From positions 1 to 13,398 of the forward strand of contig JAAZOA010000225.1 of NCBI GenBank assembly GCA_012798055.1: DNA of 13,398 nt, read 5' to 3'. The notes below the pieces were generated by a model. That model was given only the letters and a program-made list of their open reading frames with translations, had not been told where the DNA came from and ran no database searches. Position numbers and translations under genes: made by a program. Shown here piece by piece: positions 1 to 5,711 of this stretch. The stretch is from Syntrophomonadaceae bacterium (GTDB lineage: Bacteria; Bacillota; Syntrophomonadia; Syntrophomonadales; Syntrophomonadaceae). The stretch's first letter is position 1, and every line of letters starts with the position of its first letter.

Positions 1-1067
1 ACAAGGTGGAAAAACTGCTGAAAAGAGCGGGCCTGGAACAAGCTATAGCCGAACGGGACCTGGTGGCGATCAAGCTCCACTTCGGCGAACCGGGTAATCT
101 GGCCTACATCAGGCCGCCCTATCTGCGCCGGACGGTAGATATCATCAAGAAACTGGGCGGCCGCCCCTTCTTGACCGATGCTAATACACTCTATGTAGGC
201 CAGCGTTCGAATTCGGTGGATCACCTGGAAGCAGCCATACAGAACGGGTTTGATTATGCAGTGGTAGGAGCCCCGCTGATAATTGCCGACGGGCTTACCG
301 GGAAAGATTATGTAAAAGTACCCATCGGGGGCGTGCATTTCCAGGAAGTAAACATTGGTAGTGCGGCCTATCACGCGGATGCCATGGTGGTCATGAGTCA
401 TTTCAAATGTCATGAACTGACCGGCTTCGGAGGCGCGATCAAAAACATCGGGATGGGACTCGGTTCGCGCAGCGGCAAACAGCAGATGCATTCCGATGTC
501 CTGCCCAAGGTGAAGGATGACAAATGTACCGGCTGCGCCAAATGCAGCGAGTGGTGTCCGGCAAACGCCATCAGCATGCAGCCCTGGCAGGGCAATAAAA
601 AGGGGCAGAAGGCGGTGATCGATGACCAGAAATGCTGGGGCTGCGGTGAATGCGCGGTGACCTGCCTATTCGACGCCATCCGTATCAATTGGCGGACCAC
701 CCCGGAAGCCTGCCAGGAAAAAATGGCTGAATATGCTCTGGGAGCCATACATGGGAAAGCTGGAAAAGTCATCTATATCTCATTTGTGATGGACATCAGC
801 CCGGAATGTGACTGCTACGGCTACAACGACCATCCTATCGTGCAGGACCTGGGCATACTGGCTTCGACTGATCCGGTGGCCCTGGATGCAGCCTGTGCGG
901 ATTTGGTAAATTCCATGCCGGGGATGCCCGGATCGATGGTTGAGGGCATGGGCCCCGGCGAGGACAAGTTCGCCCGGGTGCATCCCGGCATCGACGGCAG
1001 GGCCCAGTTGGAGCACGGCGAGAAGATAGGATTGGGCCAGATGGCCTACCAATTGGTATCGGTATGA
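1..1067 (+). CDS. DUF362 family protein with two [4Fe-4S] ferredoxin motifs (5' truncated)
   Basis: This is the C-terminal part, about 355 residues, of a DUF362 family iron-sulfur protein. The reading frame is open to the left edge. The in-frame GTG at position 6 falls inside what looks like a conserved helix (KVEKLLKRAGL), so the true start is probably upstream of the window. The N-terminal DUF362 part is followed by two bacterial ferredoxin motifs of the form CX2CX2CX3C. The first is encoded at about 525-560 (CTGCAKCSEWCP) and the second at 633-665 (CWGCGECAVTC), so it should bind two [4Fe-4S] clusters. A further DUF362 stretch with a DPVALDAAC motif follows. The family is common in strict anaerobes and is thought to take part in electron transfer, but its substrate is unknown. 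No signal peptide is visible in the part present. The shikimate-kinase-like gene starts 63 bp downstream on the same strand, so the two may be co-transcribed. Family assignment is firm; the role is not known. Confidence 0.9.
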   Translation, partial: KVEKLLKRAGLEQAIAERDLVAIKLHFGEPGNLAYIRPPYLRRTVDIIKKLGGRPFLTDANTLYVGQRSNSVDHLEAAIQNGFDYAVVGAPLIIADGLTGKDYVKVPIGGVHFQEVNIGSAAYHADAMVVMSHFKCHELTGFGGAIKNIGMGLGSRSGKQQMHSDVLPKVKDDKCTGCAKCSEWCPANAISMQPWQGNKKGQKAVIDDQKCWGCGECAVTCLFDAIRINWRTTPEACQEKMAEYALGAIHGKAGKVIYISFVMDISPECDCYGYNDHPIVQDLGILASTDPVALDAACADLVNSMPGMPGSMVEGMGPGEDKFARVHPGIDGRAQLEHGEKIGLGQMAYQLVSV

Positions 1068-1130
1068 GCGGCAGCCGGCAATAATCGCTGCACCGTCGGG
1101 CGCGTTAGATCTTCGGAGATGAGGCGGAAA

Positions 1131-1649
1131 ATGAATATAGTTCTGGTGGGCATGCCCGGGGCAGGCAAGAGTACTATGGGCGTGTTGCTGGCCAAAGCAT
1201 TGGGTATGGACTTCGTGGATACGGACATTTTGATCCAGCAGCATGAAGGCAGGCTCTTGCAGGATATAATCAACGAGGATGGGATCGAGAAATTCCTGAC
1301 CGTTGAGGAACAAGCTGTAGCCCAGCTTCAGCTGGAAAACTGTGTGATAGCTACCGGCGGAAGCATCATCTACTCGGAAAAAGCCATGCACAACCTCCGC
1401 CAGGGGGGCAAGATTTTTTACTTGGATGTTCCCTATGCACAAATCGAACAGAGACTCAAAAACATAGCCACCAGGGGCATTGTAATGCAAAAAGGCAAAA
1501 GCCTCAGGGAAATATATAACGAAAGGGTCCCCCTTTACATCAGGTACAGTGATGAAATCATAGCTTGCGCCGATCAAAGGATTGAGGATTGTGTCCGGGA
1601 AATGGTGCGGAGAATAATGAATAAGGTTTCATCCAGTAACCGCTGGTGA
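1131..1649 (+). CDS. Shikimate kinase-like P-loop kinase, atypical substrate site
   Basis: A 172-residue P-loop kinase of the shikimate kinase fold. It has a Walker A motif (GMPGAGKST, residues 7-15), the DTD motif after the second strand, and a late ERVPLY segment that matches the arginine-bearing ERNPLY of AroK. Several shikimate-contact positions differ. The FR pair of AroK, which carries the shikimate-binding arginine, reads FL here. The GGG substrate loop reads GGS (ATGGSIIYS). The lid motif RPLL reads RGIV. The enzyme may therefore phosphorylate something other than shikimate, or be a divergent AroK; no other aromatic-pathway gene is nearby. I chose the ATG at 1131 because GAGG at 1121-1124 is well spaced from it. 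The in-frame ATG at 1119 abuts its only Shine-Dalgarno candidate and would add four residues. It ends upstream of a strong bidirectional terminator. Fold confident; substrate uncertain. Confidence 0.85.
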   Translation: MNIVLVGMPGAGKSTMGVLLAKALGMDFVDTDILIQQHEGRLLQDIINEDGIEKFLTVEEQAVAQLQLENCVIATGGSIIYSEKAMHNLRQGGKIFYLDVPYAQIEQRLKNIATRGIVMQKGKSLREIYNERVPLYIRYSDEIIACADQRIEDCVREMVRRIMNKVSSSNRW

Positions 1650-1745
1650 TCTCGCTGCGGCATCCTCACCAGCCCCCCTAGCCGAAGATTCGGATAATGA
1701 TTGGGTGATTTTGGGACGCCAGATATGCGGGCAGGATTAGCTTGC

Positions 1746-1779
1746 AAGATAAAACCCGCCCACAGGCGGGTTTTATCTT
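1746..1779. terminator. Bidirectional intrinsic terminator
   Basis: A perfect 15-bp inverted repeat (AAGATAAAACCCGCC, loop CACA, then its exact complement). The GC-rich core is flanked by A and T tracts, so it can act as an intrinsic terminator on either strand. It lies between the converging ends of the plus-strand kinase-like gene and the minus-strand CoA-transferase, which is where a shared terminator is expected. Confidence 0.9.
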
Positions 1780-1803
1780 CTGCCGAGTCCTATGCTGGGC
1801 TTT

Positions 1804-3147
1804 TTATCGGTTACTCCTGCGCCAGATGTTCATTTTCTGAGCTTCTTCGACTAGTTGATCCCTAAGCTCAGGATGAGCGATATTGATCAGGGCCTCTGCC
1901 CGCTGCCAGGTAGATCGGCCAGCCAGGTCGGCAATGCCGTGTTCAGTCACTACGCAATGGGTAAGAGAACGAGGCACTGTTACGATTGAACCCGGTACCA
2001 AAGTTGGCACAATACGGGATTTGAGGTTTCCATCCCGGTCGGTGTAGGAGGAATTGCAGCAAATATAGGAACTGCCTCCCTCAGACAAATAAGCCCCGGT
2101 AGCGAAATCGAGCTGCCCGCCGGTGCCGCTGATCTGACGGATTCCTGCGGATTCCGAAGAAACCTGGCCAAAAAGATCTACTTCCAGGCAGGCATTGATG
2201 GACACGCTGCGGGGATTTTGCGCGATCAACCTGGGATTATTGGTATATCCGGCCGGGTAAGTTATGCAGGAAGGATTATGGTCCATCCAGTCATAAAGAA
2301 ACTGACTTCCTGCCGCGAAGGTAAAGGTAGACTTGCCTCTGTCCACACCTTTCCTGCGGTTGGTTAGTTTACCCGCTTCATGCAGGTGATAAAAAGCATC
2401 TGCCAGCATCTCCGAGTGGCAGCCCAGATCTTTGATATCCGATTCAGCCAACATGGTGCCCACGATATTAGGCAGGCCGCCAATACCCAACTGAATGCAA
2501 GCTCCATCAGGAATCAGGGGGACAATGTGGCCGGCTATCAGCGTGTCTATATCGGTGGGAGGTACTACTGGAATTTCCTCCACCCTGGATTCGGCTTCTA
2601 CGACATAATCAACCTCGGAAATATGAATGCACTCTTCGGCTCCCCCCATGGCCCAGGGAAGCCTTTCGTTTACCTCCACCACCACCTGCTTCGCCGCCTC
2701 CATGATGGAACGCAGGGAAGAACAAGCGCAGTGTAGATTAAAAAAACCGTCCTTGTTCATTGTAGTGACCCTGAACATAGCTACATCAACCAAATCTTTA
2801 ATACTCTTTTGATAATATAAGCCCTGGTTACTGAAAACCATAGGCTGGTGATAAGCCCGGCCGCTATCATGCAGTTTGCGATCATATCCGGAAAAGTACC
2901 AGGCATTCAGAGCAAATACTTCACCGTGCGGATCGGCTTCGATACAGGCTTCAGGACTTAGACTAAGGACGTGGCGCAGGTTGATGTCTCTTAATTCTTC
3001 CTTGCGAAGCGACAGGGCTTTGTCGAGAGCTACCGGCTTGGAGTGCCCGAAGCCCCAATCTACCCAGTCCCCGCTCTTGACTATCTTTACGGCCTCCTCC
3101 GGGCTAACTAGTTTCGCTCGATACTCGTCTATGTAACTAATACCCAT
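1804..3147 (-). CDS. Acetyl-CoA hydrolase/transferase family CoA-transferase (butyryl-CoA:acetate / 4-hydroxybutyrate type)
   Basis: A 447-residue protein of the acetyl-CoA hydrolase/transferase family, close in length to bacterial 4-hydroxybutyrate CoA-transferase (AbfT/Cat2) and butyryl-CoA:acetate CoA-transferase (But). These cytosolic enzymes move CoA between an acyl-CoA and a carboxylate through a glutamyl-CoA intermediate. Visible features are the N-terminal domain, the glycine-rich CoA-site motif GIGGLPN (residues 221-227) and the HSEM motif at 244-247. Its glutamate E246 corresponds to the family's catalytic glutamate (inferred from motif position). The C-terminal part has the usual TEHGIADLAGRS segment. 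The ATG at 3147 is preceded on the minus strand by a strong GGGAGGGG ribosome-binding site. The gene appears monocistronic, with a terminator after it. In fermenting or syntrophic Clostridia such enzymes activate or release butyrate; the exact acyl substrate cannot be read from the sequence. Confidence 0.9.
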   Translation of the reverse strand: MGISYIDEYRAKLVSPEEAVKIVKSGDWVDWGFGHSKPVALDKALSLRKEELRDINLRHVLSLSPEACIEADPHGEVFALNAWYFSGYDRKLHDSGRAYHQPMVFSNQGLYYQKSIKDLVDVAMFRVTTMNKDGFFNLHCACSSLRSIMEAAKQVVVEVNERLPWAMGGAEECIHISEVDYVVEAESRVEEIPVVPPTDIDTLIAGHIVPLIPDGACIQLGIGGLPNIVGTMLAESDIKDLGCHSEMLADAFYHLHEAGKLTNRRKGVDRGKSTFTFAAGSQFLYDWMDHNPSCITYPAGYTNNPRLIAQNPRSVSINACLEVDLFGQVSSESAGIRQISGTGGQLDFATGAYLSEGGSSYICCNSSYTDRDGNLKSRIVPTLVPGSIVTVPRSLTHCVVTEHGIADLAGRSTWQRAEALINIAHPELRDQLVEEAQKMNIWRRSNR

Positions 3148-3219
3148 TCCCCTCCCTTATTCAATATTGCGGTTGCCACTACTGGGCTTTGAGCTGATTG
3201 GATAATGAACATATGCCTG

Positions 3220-3247
3220 ATACTATAATACTATATATTCTATCCAA
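3220..3247 (-). promoter_or_regulatory. Candidate sigma-A promoter for the CoA-transferase gene
   Basis: On the minus strand, TTGGAT (3242-3247) and TAGTAT (3220-3225) lie 16 bp apart in the most AT-rich part of the 258-bp gap between the two minus-strand genes. They would give a leader of about 65 nt before the CoA-transferase start. The hexamers are only moderate matches, and the AT-rich stretch offers alternatives. No -24/-12 element was seen in this gap. Confidence 0.35.
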
Positions 3248-3368
3248 TATTTAACCACAATATTCATATCAATCAGGTTTGCGTCAAAAGAGAGACCCGG
3301 CCAAAAAAGCTGGTATAGCTGGATGCCACCACAAAGCCAATGTGTTGATAGCTTCATGACCCGGCATA

Positions 3369-3391
3369 AGGAATACAGTGATTGTGTTCCT
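3369..3391 (-). terminator. Possible hairpin terminator of the cysteine-rich small gene
   Basis: An inverted repeat with 9-bp arms, one of them a G-T pair, and a 5-nt loop, starting 15 bp past the stop codon of the small minus-strand gene. On the minus strand it is followed only by a short TTAT, so it would be a weak terminator or simply an RNA-stabilising hairpin. Confidence 0.3.
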
Positions 3392-3405
3392 GAAGTGCAT
3401 TGGGA

Positions 3406-3588
3406 TTACTCAGCTGTATAACCTGACCGATATTCCTTCAGACAGTCGGGACACAAATACATTGGACATATTTCGGCGCAGCATCCAATATCGACTATGT
3501 AGAAGGTAGCACATTCCTGGCAAATGTGGATCTGGCATTCAAAACACTTAACTGAAGCTGGATTTATCCGGCAAATCATACAGGTCAT
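3406..3588 (-). CDS. Small cysteine-rich, B-box-like zinc-binding protein
   Basis: A 60-residue protein with 11 cysteines. CXXC pairs occur at residues 3-6, 15-18, 23-26 and 46-49, with further cysteines at 36, 37 and 41 and a histidine at 21. The first 26 residues follow a C-X2-C-X8-C-X2-C-X4-C-X2-C spacing, which resembles the start of a B-box zinc finger, although the closing histidine pair of a classical B-box is absent. It probably binds two or more zinc ions. No signal peptide or membrane segment is convincing. It is likely a real gene: the ATG at 3588 has a GGGAAGGGGA ribosome-binding site at a normal distance, and the cysteine pattern is too ordered for chance. It is transcribed divergently from rapZ. 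Its function is unknown; protein-protein or nucleic-acid binding are both possible. Confidence 0.75.
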   Translation of the reverse strand: MTCMICRINPASVKCFECQIHICQECATFYIVDIGCCAEICPMYLCPDCLKEYRSGYTAE

Positions 3589-3712
3589 TAATATCCCCCT
3601 TCCCCTGCTGCGGACAGCTTAACATACTGTGGCAAAATCCGGCAAATCTCATTTGAGAGACGGCATATGTAGGGTTGCTTAGACAAAAGCGACCATGGGC
3701 ATAACATTGTTC

Positions 3713-3737
3713 GTCCCTTTGCCCGAATTCAAGGGAC
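3713..3737. promoter_or_regulatory. Inverted repeat, candidate activator-binding site upstream of rapZ
   Basis: Perfect 7-bp arms, GTCCCTT and AAGGGAC, separated by 11 bp. The centre is about 77 bp upstream of the transcription start predicted from the sigma-54 promoter at 3775-3791, a distance suited to a bacterial enhancer-binding protein. No T-tract follows, so it does not look like a terminator. The binding protein is unknown, and the repeat could instead serve the divergent small gene. Confidence 0.4.
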
Positions 3738-3774
3738 CATCAGTTTGAGGTGCTGGTGAAGGTCGATATTAAGA

Positions 3775-3791
3775 TTGGCATCATCCTTGCA
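3775..3791 (+). promoter_or_regulatory. Sigma-54 (-24/-12) promoter upstream of rapZ-whiA-rpoN
   Basis: TTGGCA at 3775-3780 and TTGCA at 3787-3791 match the sigma-54 consensus (YTGGCACG-N4-TTGCW) at every position except the CG after TGGCA. The invariant GG (3777-3778) and GC (3789-3790) are separated by exactly 10 bp, as required. Transcription would start near 3802, giving a leader of about 70 nt before rapZ. The cluster it would drive includes rpoN itself. Confidence 0.6.
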
Positions 3792-3800
3792 TAAATTATC

Positions 3801-3809
3801 TGCTATAAT
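3801..3809 (+). promoter_or_regulatory. Extended -10 sigma-A promoter upstream of rapZ
   Basis: TGCTATAAT is a perfect extended -10 element. No good -35 hexamer lies 16-18 bp upstream; that space is occupied by the sigma-54 element, so the two polymerase forms would compete for the same DNA. The predicted start is near 3816. The same nine bases occur upstream of cggR. Confidence 0.6.
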
Positions 3810-3871
3810 GTAGATGGGAAAAACCGGGGCAAGTTTGGCTGATCATCTCCGCATCAGAAGGGAGTAGAGCG

Positions 3872-4759
3872 GTGACTGAGGAAAACAATGGTTTGCATGT
3901 ATTAATAATCACCGGATTGTCCGGGGCAGGCAAGACCCAGACCATCAATTGCCTGGAAGATATGGGCTATTACTGCGTTGATAATATGCCCCCTGCTTTG
4001 CTGCGCAAATTTATTGACCTCAGCCTGCAATCTGAAGGCAAGATCGACAAAGTAGCCCTGGTGATCGATGTGCGGGGCGGGGACTTCTTCCATAATCTCT
4101 CCCAGTCCCTATTCGAATTGGAGGAGAGCCACCTGGCTTATGAAATACTTTTCCTGGAGGCATCGGACGAAGTCCTGGTGCGCCGCTTCAAGGAGTCCCG
4201 GCGCAGGCACCCCTTGGCTCCAGGGGACCGGTTGCTGGATGCGATCCGCATGGAACGCAACGTCCTGGCTGAGCTGCGGGGACGGGCCAATGTTATCCTC
4301 GATACTTCAGGCACAACTCCCCGCCAGCTGAAGGAAAAGCTCACCGATCTATACAGCGGCAGCGAAAATGACGGATTCACCATCAATGTGGTGTCTTTCG
4401 GCTATAAGATGGGGATTCCTCTGGATTGCGATCTCATGATGGATGTCCGTTTCCTGCCCAATCCTTTCTATGACCCGCTTATGACCAAACAGACCGGTGA
4501 AGATGAAGATGTGATCCGTTATGTGCTGGGCTCGGAGATAACCAAATCCTTTGCCCGGCGTTATTTGAACCTGCTCAAATTTCTGATCCCGCATTATATC
4601 AGGGAGGGCAAGACCAACCTGGCTATTTCCATTGGCTGCACCGGTGGGCAGCACCGTTCAGTGGTCCTGGCGAATTATATCGGGCAGCAGCTTAAAAATG
4701 CGGGCTATAAAGTGATCGTCCGCCACCGGGATATTGCCAAACACCAGGTGGAGCCATAG
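3872..4759 (+). CDS. rapZ: RapZ/YvcJ P-loop nucleotide-binding protein
   Basis: A 295-residue protein, matching the length of B. subtilis YvcJ. A Walker A motif (GLSGAGKT, residues 15-22) opens the N-terminal P-loop domain. The C-terminal RapZ domain carries the family signature IGCTGGQHRSV followed by a conserved basic tail (RHRDIAKH). The family binds and hydrolyses nucleotides. In enterobacteria the C-terminal domain is an RNA-binding adaptor that targets GlmZ for RNase E cleavage and so controls GlmS; in B. subtilis the homologue affects competence. The start is GTG at 3872 behind AAGGGAG (3858-3864). It heads the rapZ-whiA-rpoN cluster, and its TAG stop is followed at once by the whiA ATG. 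YvcK, usually encoded between rapZ and whiA in Firmicutes, is missing. Promoters of both sigma-54 and sigma-A type lie upstream. Confidence 0.95.
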   Translation: MTEENNGLHVLIITGLSGAGKTQTINCLEDMGYYCVDNMPPALLRKFIDLSLQSEGKIDKVALVIDVRGGDFFHNLSQSLFELEESHLAYEILFLEASDEVLVRRFKESRRRHPLAPGDRLLDAIRMERNVLAELRGRANVILDTSGTTPRQLKEKLTDLYSGSENDGFTINVVSFGYKMGIPLDCDLMMDVRFLPNPFYDPLMTKQTGEDEDVIRYVLGSEITKSFARRYLNLLKFLIPHYIREGKTNLAISIGCTGGQHRSVVLANYIGQQLKNAGYKVIVRHRDIAKHQVEP

Positions 4760-5695
4760 ATGAGCTTTGCCACTGATGTCCGCAATGAGCTGGCCAGGGT
4801 GCTCCCTGAACGCAAATGCTGCCAGAAGGCCGAGCTGGCTGCATTGCTAAGCCTGCGGACCAAGCTTGAACCCGGAGCGGGAGGAGGCATGACCCTGCGC
4901 ACAACAGCAGAGAGTGCGGCTACTGCCAGGAAGATATATTCATTGCTGAAGGAAACCTATGGCCTGTCATCCACGGTGAGTGTCCTGGAAAAGAAGAGGT
5001 TCAAAAAGTCAAGGCATTATGGAGTAGAGGTGGTGCTGCAGCCGGGAGAAGGCCAGGAACTGCTGGATGATCTCGGTTTAACCGATGCTGCTCACAGGAG
5101 AGCCATTCGGCCGGCCCTGGTCAACAAGAACTGCTGTAAGCGGGCATACCTGCGGGGAATATTCATAAACCGCGGATTTATCAACCGGCCCGAAGGGGCT
5201 TATCACCTGGAGTTGGTGTTCTCCGACACTCGCCTGCCGGCCGAGGTTCAGAAGCTGATGCACAGGCTGGGGCTGGAGGCCAAGATCAGTGAGCGCAAGA
5301 ACAGCCTGTTGATCTACCTGAAGGAAAGCGAGAAAATCGTGGATTTCCTGCGCCTGGTAGAAGCCAGCCATGCACTATTGGCATTTGAGAATGTGAGGAT
5401 AGTCAAGTCCATGCGCAACCAGGTCAACCGGCAGGTGAACTGTGAAACCGCCAACCTGGCCAACACCGTTGATGCTTCGGTTCGTCAGGTAGAAATGATA
5501 GAGAGATTACTGGCCAAGGTTGGCCTCAAAGGCCTGCCTCCCAGCCTGCGGGAACTGGCCCTGTTACGTATCGAACACCCGGACAGCACCTTTAAGGAAA
5601 TCGGAATGCTGCTCGACCCGCCCCTCAGCAAATCAGGAGTAGCTTACCGCATGAAAAAACTGGAGAACCTGGCCGCCGACTTACTTGATTTATAG
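4760..5695 (+). CDS. whiA: WhiA sporulation/cell-division DNA-binding protein
   Basis: A 311-residue WhiA (YvcL) protein of normal family length. The N-terminal part is the degenerate LAGLIDADG homing-endonuclease fold, seen in the KRAYLRGIF segment and the YHLEL strand that follows, which in this family has lost nuclease activity. The C-terminal part is a helix-turn-helix domain ending with the conserved LLDPPLSKSGV and YRMKKL motifs. In Streptomyces WhiA is a sporulation transcription factor; in B. subtilis it is nucleoid-associated and affects cell division. The ATG follows the rapZ stop with no gap. Its ribosome-binding site (AGGTGGAG, about 4746-4753) lies inside rapZ, so the two are probably translationally coupled. 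rpoN begins 16 bp downstream. Confidence 0.95.
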   Translation: MSFATDVRNELARVLPERKCCQKAELAALLSLRTKLEPGAGGGMTLRTTAESAATARKIYSLLKETYGLSSTVSVLEKKRFKKSRHYGVEVVLQPGEGQELLDDLGLTDAAHRRAIRPALVNKNCCKRAYLRGIFINRGFINRPEGAYHLELVFSDTRLPAEVQKLMHRLGLEAKISERKNSLLIYLKESEKIVDFLRLVEASHALLAFENVRIVKSMRNQVNRQVNCETANLANTVDASVRQVEMIERLLAKVGLKGLPPSLRELALLRIEHPDSTFKEIGMLLDPPLSKSGVAYRMKKLENLAADLLDL

Positions 5696-5711
5696 GTATG
5701 TGAGGGACGCA

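Noticed and set aside
780..1577. Long minus-strand open frame opposite the DUF362 and kinase-like genes
   Set aside because: The plus-strand frames have clear family motifs; the antisense product shows none.
1682..1693. Short palindrome CCGAAGATTCGG after the kinase-like gene
   Set aside because: The 5-bp arms with a 2-nt loop are too small to support a function, and the strong terminator nearby explains the end of transcription.
3647..3658. Short dyad TCTCATTTGAGA in the rapZ upstream region
   Set aside because: The arms are only 5 bp and it lies far from the predicted promoters; the 3713-3737 repeat is the better candidate.
4760..5695. Homing endonuclease or intein-like element because of the LAGLIDADG-type fold
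   Set aside because: The fold is the normal N-terminal domain of WhiA; length, C-terminal motifs and neighbours all fit whiA.
5685..5711. Upstream TTG start for rpoN, adding nine residues
   Set aside because: It lies inside the end of whiA, has no ribosome-binding site, and the ATG at 5712 gives a normal sigma-54 N terminus behind GAGGG.
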